The translations under genes were made by a program, and so were the position numbers. 64,000 nucleotides of DNA, from assembly GCA_045866275.1 (NCBI GenBank), contig BAAFRX010000003.1, forward strand, positions 62,001 to 126,000. The letters are read 5' to 3'. Positions 51,597-61,360 of this stretch are shown here, piece by piece (position 1 is the first letter of the stretch; every line of letters starts with the position of its first letter). Under the pieces are notes generated by a model. It was not told where the DNA came from. It worked only from the letters and a program-made list of their open reading frames with translations, and ran no database searches. The DNA is from Sideroxyarcus sp045866275 (GTDB lineage: Bacteria > Pseudomonadota > Gammaproteobacteria > Burkholderiales > Gallionellaceae).

Positions 51597-52382
51597 TTAC
51601 TCCACTTTTGCCTTGCTGCGCAATTCTGAAATAGCCTTTTGGATCAGTTCCTGCTGGCGGCGCTTTTCCAGATTTTGTTTGACATCCTCGAATGCCGGAA
51701 CTTTTAATTCCCGCGTGTCTTCCAGCTTGATCACATGCCAGCCGTATTGGGTTTGCACGGGGGCGCTGATCTGGCCTTTCTGCATGGCGGAGACAGCCTC
51801 GCCGAAGGATTGGACGAAATTGGAAGGGACCGTCCAGCCCAGATCGCCGCCCTTGTCCTTGGAGCCCGGATCCTGCGATTTTTGTTTGGCAACCTTGGCA
51901 AAGCTTTCCTTCTTGACGCGCTTAAGGATCGTTTTTGCCTCATCCTCGGTGGGAACCAGAATGTGCGACACCTTGTATTCCTTGTTGCCAATGCGCGCCT
52001 TCATTGCCTCGTAATCCTGCTTGAGCAGCGCCTCTTCGACCGGATGAGTTTTGACGTAATTCTGGACATAAGCGCTGGCCAGCACCGATTGCCTGGCGAG
52101 CTCCAACTGTTGTGCAACAACAGCTTCTTTTTCGAGGCCCTGCCGGGCGGCTTCCTGCGAAACAATTTCAAGATTGATGAGATCTTCACGCAGCGTGGTG
52201 CGCAACTCCGGGCTATCCGGCTGACCTTGTTGTTCTGCGGCTTTGATCCGCAAATCAAGGCGTGACTGGGGAACCGCAACACCATTGACTAATGCGGCCG
52301 CTTTGCTTCCATCGTCCGCCATCGCGGTGGCGCCACAGACAAACAGGGAAGAGAACAGGACGATTCTCGAGAATCTCAGCAT
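51597..52382 (-). CDS. Parvulin-type periplasmic peptidyl-prolyl isomerase
   Basis: A 261-residue protein with a signal peptide (about 1-22), a SurA-like N-terminal helical domain and a PpiC rotamase domain at about 130-225 (KVSHILVPTEDEAKTILKRV; GGDLGWTVPSNFVQSF; QTQYGWHVIKLED). It assists folding of exported proteins. The 52383-52577 gap upstream holds nothing recognisable. Confidence 0.9.
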   Translation of the reverse strand: MLRFSRIVLFSSLFVCGATAMADDGSKAAALVNGVAVPQSRLDLRIKAAEQQGQPDSPELRTTLREDLINLEIVSQEAARQGLEKEAVVAQQLELARQSVLASAYVQNYVKTHPVEEALLKQDYEAMKARIGNKEYKVSHILVPTEDEAKTILKRVKKESFAKVAKQKSQDPGSKDKGGDLGWTVPSNFVQSFGEAVSAMQKGQISAPVQTQYGWHVIKLEDTRELKVPAFEDVKQNLEKRRQQELIQKAISELRSKAKVE

Positions 52383-52577
52383 AATTTATTCCTTTAGATG
52401 ATCAATTGGATGGGGGTTAACCGCGCGCGCAATATAGCACAGGACGCCAGTTTAACGGTCGATCATAAGGTGCAAGTCCGCGGACTTATTTTCCGTTTTT
52501 CGGGAATAAATCCGTCATATCCGCATCCGCTGGCACTTGGGGGGATAGATTGTAGACACAGATGAATCTGAAAATAC

Positions 52578-54110
52578 TCAGCGGTTGTAAGTTTCAGTGG
52601 CGCGGGTCGCCACGGTGTGGTGTTGTACCCGCTTGCTTCTGCTGTATTTGGTTGCGTGACTTCTGGAACTGCCTGGCAGGATGGTGAAACGCTGTCCGAT
52701 GCGGAGTCGATGGCTGTGCTTGTTCATCGCGATCAGGCTGGCCTGGCTGATATGAAACTTGCGCGCGATGCCGGAGATGGTGTCCCCCTTGCGCACCACA
52801 TAGATAAAGCCCGACATTTCCTGCACGGCAGTAGCGTGCATATTGAATGGTGAAAACGCCTCGCCTGTGTCATTCTCGCCAGCCGGCACCAGCAAGGTTT
52901 GACCGTTGCTCTGGATGGCGTAGTGCGACAGTCCGTTGGCGGTGCGCAACTGATCCAGCGAAATATCGAAGCGCTGGGCAATCTCGGCGAAGGTTTCACC
53001 TTTGGTGCTTTCATAGGCGCGCCAGGATACGAGCCGTTGACTGTTCTTTTCCAGATTGCTGCGGAATAGCGCCACTTTGTCAACCGGCAGCAGCAGCAAT
53101 TCCGCCTGACCTTGCAAAATCACCGGCCTGTTGTGCCCCGGGTTCAGGGCAAGGAATTCTTCCATCGATATTTCCGCGAGTTCCGCCGCCACCTTTACAT
53201 CCATAGGTTGCGAGGGGGTTACCGCGGCAAAATAAGGCCGATTCGGAATCGTCCGCAATTCCAGTCCATAGCGCATCGGATCGCTGACGATATTCTTGAT
53301 GGCAAGCAGTTTTGGCACATAGTTCCGCGTTTCGCGCGGCATTTTCAGGTGCGAATAGTCCGTCGGTTTTCCGCGCCGGCGATTGCTCGCTTGCGCCCGC
53401 GCGACTGCATTCTCGCCCCAGTTATAGGCGGCCAGCGCCAATTCCCAGTCGCCAAACTGGTCATGCAGCTTTTGCAGATAATCCAGCGCCCCGTTGGTGG
53501 CGCTGATGATGTCGCGTCGCCCGTCGTACCACCAGTTCTGCTCCATGCCGAAGTGTTTGCCGGTGGAGGGGATGAACTGCCAGATGCCGGATGCGCGGGC
53601 AACGGAATTGGCGCCGGGATTGAATGCGCTCTCGATGATGGGAAGGAGGGCGATCTCCGCGGGCATGCCGCGTCGTTCGACTTCTTCCGTGATGTAGAAC
53701 AGATAACGCTGCGCCCGTTCGCTCATGCGCAACACATAGTCCGGATGGCTGGCATACCATTTTTCATGGCGCTTGATCAGGGGACTGTTCAGCTCGTTCA
53801 TGCCGAAACCGTTGCGGATGCGCTGCCAGACATCTTCCTCCGGCAAGGCCGTCAGCTCCGGATACGGGGACGATCCAACCGCTTCATCCGGCACTTCTTC
53901 CTGGGGTGCTTGCTGTACGTTTTCCGGCGCGATGAACATTGCCTCCCGGATGGGGGCGGGCGCTTGTGTCTGGATTTCGGTGATCGCGCGAACGGCTTCA
54001 ATCTCTGCACACGCAGGTGCAGCCCACGCAACAAAAATCAGGGACAGCAACGCCAAACGTGCTGTCCCTGAACTTGATGCAGTAATAATGGATGTGCCCA
54101 ATCTAATCAT
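52578..54110 (-). CDS. mltD: Membrane-bound lytic transglycosylase D
   Basis: A 510-residue protein with a signal sequence, an SLT domain (catalytic Glu in LLPIIESAFNPGA; GIWQFIPSTGKHFG) and C-terminal LysM repeats (ETFAEIAQRFDISLDQLRTA; YVVRKGDTISGIARKFHIS). It cleaves peptidoglycan with 1,6-anhydro product formation. Signal-like start MIRLGTSIITASSSGT... lacks a clear lipobox. Confidence 0.9.
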   Translation of the reverse strand: MIRLGTSIITASSSGTARLALLSLIFVAWAAPACAEIEAVRAITEIQTQAPAPIREAMFIAPENVQQAPQEEVPDEAVGSSPYPELTALPEEDVWQRIRNGFGMNELNSPLIKRHEKWYASHPDYVLRMSERAQRYLFYITEEVERRGMPAEIALLPIIESAFNPGANSVARASGIWQFIPSTGKHFGMEQNWWYDGRRDIISATNGALDYLQKLHDQFGDWELALAAYNWGENAVARAQASNRRRGKPTDYSHLKMPRETRNYVPKLLAIKNIVSDPMRYGLELRTIPNRPYFAAVTPSQPMDVKVAAELAEISMEEFLALNPGHNRPVILQGQAELLLLPVDKVALFRSNLEKNSQRLVSWRAYESTKGETFAEIAQRFDISLDQLRTANGLSHYAIQSNGQTLLVPAGENDTGEAFSPFNMHATAVQEMSGFIYVVRKGDTISGIARKFHISQASLIAMNKHSHRLRIGQRFTILPGSSRSHATKYSRSKRVQHHTVATRATETYNR

Positions 54111-54166
54111 CTCTGTCGCGTTGTGAAATCTCCGACAGTTTACCGCACATTACCGCGATGGTTGAA

Positions 54167-54207
54167 CGGGATTTGAGGCAGAGCAATTGTCTCTGCCTCA
54201 AATCCCG
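54167..54207. terminator. Long perfect hairpin between mltD and acs
   Basis: CGGGATTTGAGGCAGAG (54167-54183) pairs perfectly with CTCTGCCTCAAATCCCG (54191-54207) around a 7-base loop. No T-run follows, but the 17-bp stem directly after the acs stop suits termination or 3'-end protection. Confidence 0.75.
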
Positions 54208-54214
54208 GCGCACA

Positions 54215-56182
54215 TCACCTGATGACTTCTTTCAACTGTTCCAGAATGGCTGGATTTTCCAGGGTCGAAACATCTTGCGTGATTTCCTCTCCCTTTGCGA
54301 TCGCGCGCAGCAAACGGCGCATGATCTTGCCGGAGCGGGTCTTGGGCAGGTTCTCGCCGAAACGGATCTCGTCCGGCTTGGCGATCGGACCAATCTCCTT
54401 GCCGACCCAGTTGCGCAAGTCTTCCACCAGTTTCTTCGCGGTCGCGGCATCTGCCGGACGCGCTCCCTTGAGCACCACAAAAGCGACGACGGCCTCGCCT
54501 TTGAGTTCATGCGGTTTTCCAACCACAGCGGCTTCTGCCACCAAGGGGTTGGCGACAAGCGCAGACTCGATCTCCATCGTGCCCAAGCGGTGGCCCGAAA
54601 CGTTCAGTACATCGTCGATGCGGCCCATGATCCAGAAGTAACCGTCTTCGTCGCGGTGTGCGGAGTCTCCTGCCAGATAGGCACCCTTCATTTCTTCGGG
54701 GAAGTAGCCTTTCTTGTAGCGCTCCGGATCGCCCCAAATCGTGCGAATCTGCGAAGGGAACGGTTTCTTGATGACAAGGAAGCCGCCGTTTTTGTCATGC
54801 ACCTCGTCCCCCGCCTCATTGACGATGGTGGCCATGATGCCGGGCAGGGGCAGAGTGCAGGTGCCGGGTTTGATCGGCATTGCCCCCGGCAGTGGGGCAA
54901 TCATGTGGCAGCCGGTCTCGGTTTGCCACCAGGTGTCGACGATGGGACAACGCGATTTACCAACGACCGTGTAGTACCAAATCCACGCTTCGGGGTTGAT
55001 CGGCTCGCCCACGGTGCCAAGGATACGCAGACTGGACAGATCGTATTTGGACGGCAGATCGCTGCCCAGTTTGATCAGCGAACGGATCGCCGTGGGAGCG
55101 GTATAGAAAGTCGTGACTTTGTGGTCCTGGATCATCTTCCAGAATCGACCGGCATCCGGATAGGTCGGCACGCCTTCGAAAATGACCTGGGTCGCGCCCA
55201 TGGCCAGGGGGCCGTAGGTGACATAACTGTGGCCCGTGATCCAGCCTACATCGGCCGTGCACCAGAAGACATCGGTCGGTTTGTAGTCGAATACCCATTG
55301 CATGGAAACCATTGATCCCAGCAGATAGCCGCCGGTTGAATGTTGGACGCCCTTGGGCTTGCCGGTGGAGCCGGAGGTGTAAAGGATGAACAAGGGATGT
55401 TCCGCCCCCACCCATTCCGGTTCGCAGGTGGAAGATTGGTTGTTGAACAGGTCGTGCCACCAGATGTCGCGGTCATCATCCCAGGCAACATCGCCGCCGG
55501 TACGGCGGTACACGACCACGGTGTGAACCGCCTCGCATCCGCCCAACGTCAGCGCTTCGTCCACGGCCGGTTTGAGCGCCATTGCCTTGCCACCCCGGAA
55601 CTGGCCGTCGGCGGTGATCACCGCCACCGCCTGGGCATCGGTGATGCGTTCGTGCAGACTCTTGGAAGAGAATCCGCCAAAGACGACGGAATGGATGGCG
55701 CCGATGCGCGCGCAAGCCTGCATCGCCACCACCGCTTCCACACTCATCGGCATGTAGATGACGACACGGTCGCCCTTCTTGATGCCGCGCGATTTCAGGC
55801 CGTTGGCAAACTGGCAGACCCGGCCGTGCAATTCGCGGTAGCTCACGCGGGTTACTTTGCCATCGTCAGCCTCGAAAATGATGGCCGTCTTTTCCGGCTG
55901 GGTCGAAAGATGTTTGTCGAGACAGTTGAAAGAAACGTTCAGTTCGCCGTCTTCGAACCACGTGTAAAAGGGGGCCTTGCTTTCATCCAGGGTCTTGCTG
56001 AAGGGTTTCTTCCACACGATATATTCGCGGGCCAGTTTCGCCCAGAAACCGGCGTAATCTTTCTCCGCGTCTGCACAGAGCGCCTGATAGGCAGCCATGC
56101 CGGAGATGTTGGCCTGTTTGACGAAGGCGTCGGACGGGGCGAAAACCCGGGTTTCGTTCAAGATGGACTGGATGTTGGACAT
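54215..56182 (-). CDS. acs: Acetyl-CoA synthetase
   Basis: A 655-residue AMP-forming enzyme. It has the ATP-binding YTSGSTGKPKGVQHST motif, TWWQTETGCHM and the C-terminal catalytic lysine in KTRSGKIMRRLLR, which is the site of regulation by acetylation in the family. It converts acetate to acetyl-CoA and releases PPi, which fits with the pyrophosphate enzymes downstream at 58.6-62.6 kb. Confidence 0.97.
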   Translation of the reverse strand: MSNIQSILNETRVFAPSDAFVKQANISGMAAYQALCADAEKDYAGFWAKLAREYIVWKKPFSKTLDESKAPFYTWFEDGELNVSFNCLDKHLSTQPEKTAIIFEADDGKVTRVSYRELHGRVCQFANGLKSRGIKKGDRVVIYMPMSVEAVVAMQACARIGAIHSVVFGGFSSKSLHERITDAQAVAVITADGQFRGGKAMALKPAVDEALTLGGCEAVHTVVVYRRTGGDVAWDDDRDIWWHDLFNNQSSTCEPEWVGAEHPLFILYTSGSTGKPKGVQHSTGGYLLGSMVSMQWVFDYKPTDVFWCTADVGWITGHSYVTYGPLAMGATQVIFEGVPTYPDAGRFWKMIQDHKVTTFYTAPTAIRSLIKLGSDLPSKYDLSSLRILGTVGEPINPEAWIWYYTVVGKSRCPIVDTWWQTETGCHMIAPLPGAMPIKPGTCTLPLPGIMATIVNEAGDEVHDKNGGFLVIKKPFPSQIRTIWGDPERYKKGYFPEEMKGAYLAGDSAHRDEDGYFWIMGRIDDVLNVSGHRLGTMEIESALVANPLVAEAAVVGKPHELKGEAVVAFVVLKGARPADAATAKKLVEDLRNWVGKEIGPIAKPDEIRFGENLPKTRSGKIMRRLLRAIAKGEEITQDVSTLENPAILEQLKEVIR

Positions 56183-56213
56183 TTCTTGCTCCCTGGAAGT
56201 GTTGTTGATTCTT

Positions 56214-57419
56214 TCAAATGCCTGTCATTCTCTGTAGATCAAAGCCCCATTGTGCCGGGTCTTCAGCGCCTACGATGCTTTCCTGCGACCGGCTCAAGTC
56301 TAGCATTTCGGGCAGGATGGGCTCGTTCGATTTGGTGGAAAAGAAGATCTTGACCACGGGCGTGAGCAGACTTTTGCTACCCTGCTCAAGGACTATAGCC
56401 AGTTTTCCTGACTTGAGCCTTACTAGTGTGCCGGAAGGATAGATGCCTATGGTTTTGACGAAAGCCTGGAACACGCGCTCGTCGAAGTGCCCGTTGCGCC
56501 ATTCCGCCATCTTGTGGATGGTTTCGGCCGGTTCCCAGCCATTCTTGTAACAGCGGTTGGAGGTGAGCGCGTCGTACACGTCACAAACAGCGCCCATCTT
56601 CGCGAACAGGGAGATCTGTTCGCCGGCCAATTTTTCCGGATAGCCCTTGCCGTCCATGTGTTCGTGATGGTGCAGGCAGACGTCCAGCGCAATCGCGGTG
56701 ATGCCGCTGGAGCCTTGCAGGATTTCCCAGCCTTTGCGGGGATGTTCCTTGACGATATTGAACTCTTCGTCGGTGAGTTTGCCGGGCTTGTTCAGTACGG
56801 CTTCGTCGATCATCATCTTGCCGACATCGTGCAGCAGCCCGGCCAGTCCGGCTTCTTTCAGGTCTTCGCCTTCGAGTCCCAGTTGCTTGCCGAGCGCGAT
56901 CATCAGTGCACACACCGCCACCGAGTGCATATAGGTGTAATCGTCCTTGGTCTTGAGCCGGGCCAAATTGAGGAAGGCTTCCGGGTTGCGCGTGATGGAC
57001 TGGCTGATCTCATCGACCAGCGGCGCGGCCTCGCTGATCTTGATGGCCTTGCCCATGCGCACTTCCAGGAACATCGAGGTGACCGATTCTTTGCCTTGGG
57101 CGAGCAGGGCGCGGGCGCGCTCAATCTCTTCATGCAGGGGGACTCTTGCGGATTTAGAAGCGCTGATTCGCGCCAGCTCATTTTCCACATCTTGCGCAGC
57201 CTGGTCCTCCGAGACGACGACGCTCCCGGTTTTGACATCACATCCCAGACCGGTATCTATCCAAACATCGCTGATTGAGCTGTTTTGCAAGGTAGCCAAA
57301 TCCCTGGCGGATTCCAGCAGAAAGGATTTTCGCCAGAAGGGGTGATCCATCCAGCTCCCGCAGATATCACTGATATACATGCCGATGCAAACATTTTGCA
57401 CGGAGATTTTTTTACGCAT
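56214..57419 (-). CDS. HD-GYP domain c-di-GMP phosphodiesterase-like protein
   Basis: A 401-residue protein with an N-terminal DUF3391-like part (VCIGMYISDICGSWMDHPFW) and an HD-GYP domain with HSVAVCALM, LLHDVGKMMID, EHPRKGWEIL, HHEHMDGKGYP. The GYP triplet is present as GYP. It probably degrades c-di-GMP and so affects motility or attachment. Confidence 0.92.
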   Translation of the reverse strand: MRKKISVQNVCIGMYISDICGSWMDHPFWRKSFLLESARDLATLQNSSISDVWIDTGLGCDVKTGSVVVSEDQAAQDVENELARISASKSARVPLHEEIERARALLAQGKESVTSMFLEVRMGKAIKISEAAPLVDEISQSITRNPEAFLNLARLKTKDDYTYMHSVAVCALMIALGKQLGLEGEDLKEAGLAGLLHDVGKMMIDEAVLNKPGKLTDEEFNIVKEHPRKGWEILQGSSGITAIALDVCLHHHEHMDGKGYPEKLAGEQISLFAKMGAVCDVYDALTSNRCYKNGWEPAETIHKMAEWRNGHFDERVFQAFVKTIGIYPSGTLVRLKSGKLAIVLEQGSKSLLTPVVKIFFSTKSNEPILPEMLDLSRSQESIVGAEDPAQWGFDLQRMTGI

Positions 57420-57429
57420 TTCTATCCCC

Positions 57430-57693
57430 TATCCGTTGCCATTGGTGGTGGCGTACCTTGCATCGGGTGTCAGGCTGTCCGGCGATTGATGAGCTTGCCC
57501 GTCATTATAAAACATCCAGTCTTCGGTCAGGCCGGGCACCCAAGCCGTCGCGTTGCTGATCCGCCAGATCAAACCCCTTTCTTGAATGCCCGTCGATCAG
57601 CGCGACCAGGTACACAAAACCGTGCGCCAACCGGATGGGTGTGATGTCGGCGCTCAACACCCGATTCGATTTTGTTACCTCAGCACCGCGCAA
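57430..57693 (-). pseudogene. IS3-family OrfB transposase remnant with an internal deletion
   Basis: One minus-strand frame reads NRVLSADITPIRLAHGFVYL then VALIDGHSRK, the start of an IS3 integrase core (normally ...STDITYIRLARGFVYLVAIIDWYSRKV). A frame shifted against it reads WMFYNDGQAHQSPDSLTPDA, matching the IS3 C-terminus (FYNxxRPHQSLDNLTPDA). The central catalytic region between these is missing. It fills most of the 57420-57735 gap and no second ORF or terminal repeat was found by eye. Confidence 0.75.
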
Positions 57694-57735
57694 CAGGTCG
57701 GGATGGATGCGGGTGCGGGCGGCGGCGGGTGTTGG

Positions 57736-58587
57736 TTAGCCGGCGCTCCGCTCTGCGGATTGCACGGCGTTGGCGACCAGCATGGTGATGGTCATGGGGC
57801 CGACGCCGCCGGGGACGGGGGTGATCCAGCCGGCGACTTCCCTGGCAGAATCAAAATCCACGTCGCCGCACAGCTTGCCGTCGGGCAGGCGGTTGATGCC
57901 GACGTCAATGACTGCGGCACCGGGCTTGATCATGTCGCCGGTGATCATCTTCGGACGACCGGTGGCCACGACCAGAATGTCGGCGTCGCGGGTGAACTTG
58001 GCGAGGTCCTGGGTTTTCGAGGTGCAGATGGTGACGGTGGCGTTGTGCTGCAACAGCAGCAGCGCCATCGGCTTGCCGACGATGTTGCTGCGCCCCACGA
58101 CAACGGCATGTTTGCCTTCGATGCTGATGCCGCTCTTTTGCAGCAGCACCAGCGCGCCGTAAGGGGTGCAGGGCGCGAAGCGCATGTTGCCGGTGGCCAG
58201 CGCACCGACGTTGAGCGGATGGAAACCGTCCACGTCCTTGTCCGGGCTGATCGCATACAGCACCTTGTCGGCGTTGATGTGTTTGGGCACGGGGAGTTGC
58301 ACCAGCAGGCCGTGAATCTTCGGGTCTGCATTCAGTTCGGCAATCTTCGCCAGCAAGGCGGCCTCGCTGGTGTCGGCGGGCAGGGCGATGTGCTCGGAAT
58401 GCAGCCCCAGTTCGGCGCAGGCTTTCACCTTGTTTGCCACATAAACCTTGGAGGCAGGATCGTCGCCGACGATGATGACGGCGAGTCCGGGCGTGATGCC
58501 GCGCGCCTTCAGGGCGTCGGCGCGGACTTTCCATTCGGCGCGCACTTCCTGCGCGATGGACTTGCCGTCAATGATGCGTGCGGTCAT
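57736..58587 (-). CDS. folD: Methylenetetrahydrofolate dehydrogenase/cyclohydrolase
   Basis: A 283-residue bifunctional enzyme of one-carbon metabolism. It has YVANKVKACAELGLHSE with the catalytic lysine, LPVPKHINADKVL, and the NADP site VVVGRSNIVGKPMALLLL. The ATG at 58587 (MTARIIDGKS) follows GGGGGA; the TTG at 58602 is unlikely. Its 3' end borders the IS3 remnant. Confidence 0.96.
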   Translation of the reverse strand: MTARIIDGKSIAQEVRAEWKVRADALKARGITPGLAVIIVGDDPASKVYVANKVKACAELGLHSEHIALPADTSEAALLAKIAELNADPKIHGLLVQLPVPKHINADKVLYAISPDKDVDGFHPLNVGALATGNMRFAPCTPYGALVLLQKSGISIEGKHAVVVGRSNIVGKPMALLLLQHNATVTICTSKTQDLAKFTRDADILVVATGRPKMITGDMIKPGAAVIDVGINRLPDGKLCGDVDFDSAREVAGWITPVPGGVGPMTITMLVANAVQSAERSAG

Positions 58588-58602
58588 CGGTGTGTCCCCC
58601 AA

Positions 58603-59151
58603 TCAGAACTCGGGTTTGACTTTGGCGTTGTTGTACATTTCGACGCCGGCCATGATTTCGCGGCGTGCGGCTTCAATGTCTTCCCAGCCGCTGACCTTGA
58701 CCCACTTGTTCGGTTCCAGATCCTTGTAGTGCGCGAAGAAGTGTTCGATTTGCTGCAACAGGATGGCGGGCAGTTCGGTGTGGCTCTTGAGGCCGCGATA
58801 CATGGTGGAGAGTTTGTCCACCGGCACCGCCAGCAGTTTGGCGTCCACGCCGGATTCATCTTCCATTTTCAGCACGGCCAGCGGACGGCAACGCACCACC
58901 ACCCCGGTTTGCAGGGGGATCGGCGTTACCACCAGCACATCCACGGGGTCGCCATCGTCGGACAGGGTGTGCGGGATGTAGCCGTAGTTGCAGGGGTAGT
59001 GCATGGCAGTGCTCATGAAGCGGTCCACGAAGATTGCGCCGGATTCCTTGTCCACTTCGTATTTGATCGGTTCGCCGTGCATCGGAATTTCGATGATGAC
59101 GTTGAAATCGTTGGGGAGGTCTTTGCCGGACGGGACTTTGTTCAGACTCAT
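58603..59151 (-). CDS. ppa: Inorganic pyrophosphatase, family I
   Basis: A 182-residue soluble PPase with DRFMSTAMHYPCNYGYIPHT and the metal-binding DGDPVDVLV motif. It hydrolyses PPi to two Pi. Its stop lies 15 bp upstream of the folD start. It is the first of three PPi-related genes on this strand. Confidence 0.96.
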   Translation of the reverse strand: MSLNKVPSGKDLPNDFNVIIEIPMHGEPIKYEVDKESGAIFVDRFMSTAMHYPCNYGYIPHTLSDDGDPVDVLVVTPIPLQTGVVVRCRPLAVLKMEDESGVDAKLLAVPVDKLSTMYRGLKSHTELPAILLQQIEHFFAHYKDLEPNKWVKVSGWEDIEAARREIMAGVEMYNNAKVKPEF

Positions 59152-59255
59152 GATGCGCTGCCTTTAAGTGAAAATGGGAAGGCGCGAATTGTACCATTCC
59201 GAACCATGGAAAAGGGGCTGCGCAGGCAGCCCCTCGGGGTGGACTGAAGTCCGGA

Positions 59256-61310
59256 TTACAGCAATGGCACGATCATCAGGGCGACAATGTTGATGATCTT
59301 GATCAGCGGGTTGACCGCCGGACCGGCCGTGTCCTTGTACGGGTCGCCCACGGTGTCGCCGGTGACGGCGGCCTTGTGCGCCTCCGACCCTTTGCCGCCG
59401 AAGTTGCCTTCCTCGATATATTTCTTGGCGTTGTCCCAGGCACCGCCGCCGGTGGTCATCGAGATGGCGACGAAGATGCCGGTGATGATGGTGCCGACCA
59501 GCACACCGCCCAGCGCCTGCGCGCCGAGGGTGAGTCCGACGATCAAGGGCACGGCGACCGGCAGCAGCGAGGGCACGATCATTTCGCGGATCGCGGCCTT
59601 GGTCAGCATGTCCACGCAGGTGCCGTATTCCGGCTTGCCCTTGCCTTCCATGATGCCGGGGATTTCCTTGAACTGGCGGCGCACTTCCACCACCACGCTG
59701 CCCGCGGCGCGACCGACCGCTTCCATGCCCATCGCGGCGAACAGGTAGGGCACCATGCCGCCGATGAACAGGCCGATGATGACCATGTGGTTGGACAGGT
59801 CGAAGGTCATGGCCTGTGCCAGCGGATCAAGCAGCAGCGCCTTGGCATTGATGGCATGGGTGTAGTCGGCGAACAGCACCAATGCTGCCAGTCCGGCGGA
59901 GCCGATGGCATAGCCTTTGGTCACGGCCTTGGTGGTGTTGCCCACGGCATCGAGCGGGTCGGTGATGTTGCGGATGGTATCCGGCAGACCGGCCATTTCG
60001 GCGATGCCGCCGGCATTGTCGGTGATCGGGCCGTAGGCGTCGAGAGCCACAATGATGCCGGCCATCGACAGCATCGAGGTAGCGGCAATGGCGATGCCAT
60101 ACAGCCCGGCCAGTTCATAGGCGCCCCAAATTGACAGACACACGGCGATAACCGGTGCGGCAGTGGATTTCATCGACACGCCAAGGCCGGCGATCACGTT
60201 CGTGCCATGTCCGGTGGTGGAGGCCTGGGCGATGTGGCGCACCGGATTGTATTCCGTGGCCGTGTAATACTCGGTGATCCACACCATCGCCGCCGTCAGT
60301 GCCAGACCGATCAGGGAGGCCAGATACAGATTCATCGAGGATACCAGTGCGCCGTTGATCATCACGCCATCGCCCAATATCCAGGTGGTCACCGGGTAGA
60401 ACGCAACGACCGCCAAAACACCGGACACGAGCAGGCCGCGATACAGCGCATTCATGATCTTGCCGCCTTCATGCGCCTTGACGAAGAAGGTGCCGATGAT
60501 GGAGGCGATAATGGAAACGCCGCCCAGCACCAGCGGATAGATCACCGCATCGGGCGAACCGGTGATCAGCAAGCCGCCCAGCACCATGGTGGCGATGATG
60601 GTCACGGCGTAGGTTTCGAACAGGTCGGCCGCCATGCCGGCGCAGTCGCCGACGTTGTCACCGACGTTGTCGGCAATCACCGCGGGATTGCGCGGGTCGT
60701 CCTCGGGAATGCCGGCCTCGACCTTGCCCACCAGGTCGGCACCGACGTCGGCCCCCTTGGTGAAGATGCCGCCGCCGAGACGGGCGAAGATGGAGATCAG
60801 CGAACCGCCGAAGGCGAGCCCGACCAAGGCATGCGTGGCTTCGGCAGTGGTGCTGCCCAGCATCAGGGTCAGGAAGGCGTAATATCCGGCCACGCCCAAC
60901 AATCCCAGGCCCACGACCAGCAGGCCGGTGATTGCGCCGCCCTTGAAGGCGACATTCAGCGCGGCATTCAGTCCGCCGCTGGCGGCCTCGGCGGTGCGGA
61001 TGTTGGCGCGCACCGAGACGTTCATGCCAATGTAGCCGGTCAGTCCGGAAAGCAGCGCGCCGAGCAGGAAGCCGAGCGCTGTCTGCCAGCCCAGTGCCAG
61101 GAAAATCGCGACCAGCAAAATCGCACCGACGATGCCGATGGTGGTGTATTGCCGATTCAGATAGGCCTGCGCGCCTTCCTGCACCGCTGCCGCGATCTCT
61201 CGCATCCTTTCATTGCCGGTTGGCAGGCCCAGTATCCATTTGATCGAAGCAGCGCCGTACAGCAGCGCAGCGATTGCACATAACAACGCAAAGCCCAAAG
61301 CAGTTGACAT
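59256..61310 (-). CDS. hppA: Membrane-bound proton-translocating pyrophosphatase, K+-independent type
   Basis: A 684-residue, about 16-helix pump that uses PPi to move H+ outward. The PPi-binding DVGADLVGKVEAGIPEDDPRN motif region is intact. In GNTTKAVTKG a Lys and, three residues on, a Thr stand where K+-dependent enzymes have Ala, which marks the K+-independent class. It sits between ppa and pfp, so PPi is used for energy. Confidence 0.95.
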   Translation of the reverse strand: MSTALGFALLCAIAALLYGAASIKWILGLPTGNERMREIAAAVQEGAQAYLNRQYTTIGIVGAILLVAIFLALGWQTALGFLLGALLSGLTGYIGMNVSVRANIRTAEAASGGLNAALNVAFKGGAITGLLVVGLGLLGVAGYYAFLTLMLGSTTAEATHALVGLAFGGSLISIFARLGGGIFTKGADVGADLVGKVEAGIPEDDPRNPAVIADNVGDNVGDCAGMAADLFETYAVTIIATMVLGGLLITGSPDAVIYPLVLGGVSIIASIIGTFFVKAHEGGKIMNALYRGLLVSGVLAVVAFYPVTTWILGDGVMINGALVSSMNLYLASLIGLALTAAMVWITEYYTATEYNPVRHIAQASTTGHGTNVIAGLGVSMKSTAAPVIAVCLSIWGAYELAGLYGIAIAATSMLSMAGIIVALDAYGPITDNAGGIAEMAGLPDTIRNITDPLDAVGNTTKAVTKGYAIGSAGLAALVLFADYTHAINAKALLLDPLAQAMTFDLSNHMVIIGLFIGGMVPYLFAAMGMEAVGRAAGSVVVEVRRQFKEIPGIMEGKGKPEYGTCVDMLTKAAIREMIVPSLLPVAVPLIVGLTLGAQALGGVLVGTIITGIFVAISMTTGGGAWDNAKKYIEEGNFGGKGSEAHKAAVTGDTVGDPYKDTAGPAVNPLIKIINIVALMIVPLL

Positions 61311-61360
61311 CGTTTCCTCTCCCTATGTGAAAACCGCCCCTTGCGGAGCGGTGTTAAACA

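Noticed and set aside
57586..59247. 553-codon plus-strand ORF across folD and ppa
   Set aside because: Spans two certain genes on the other strand and is compositionally an antisense artefact.
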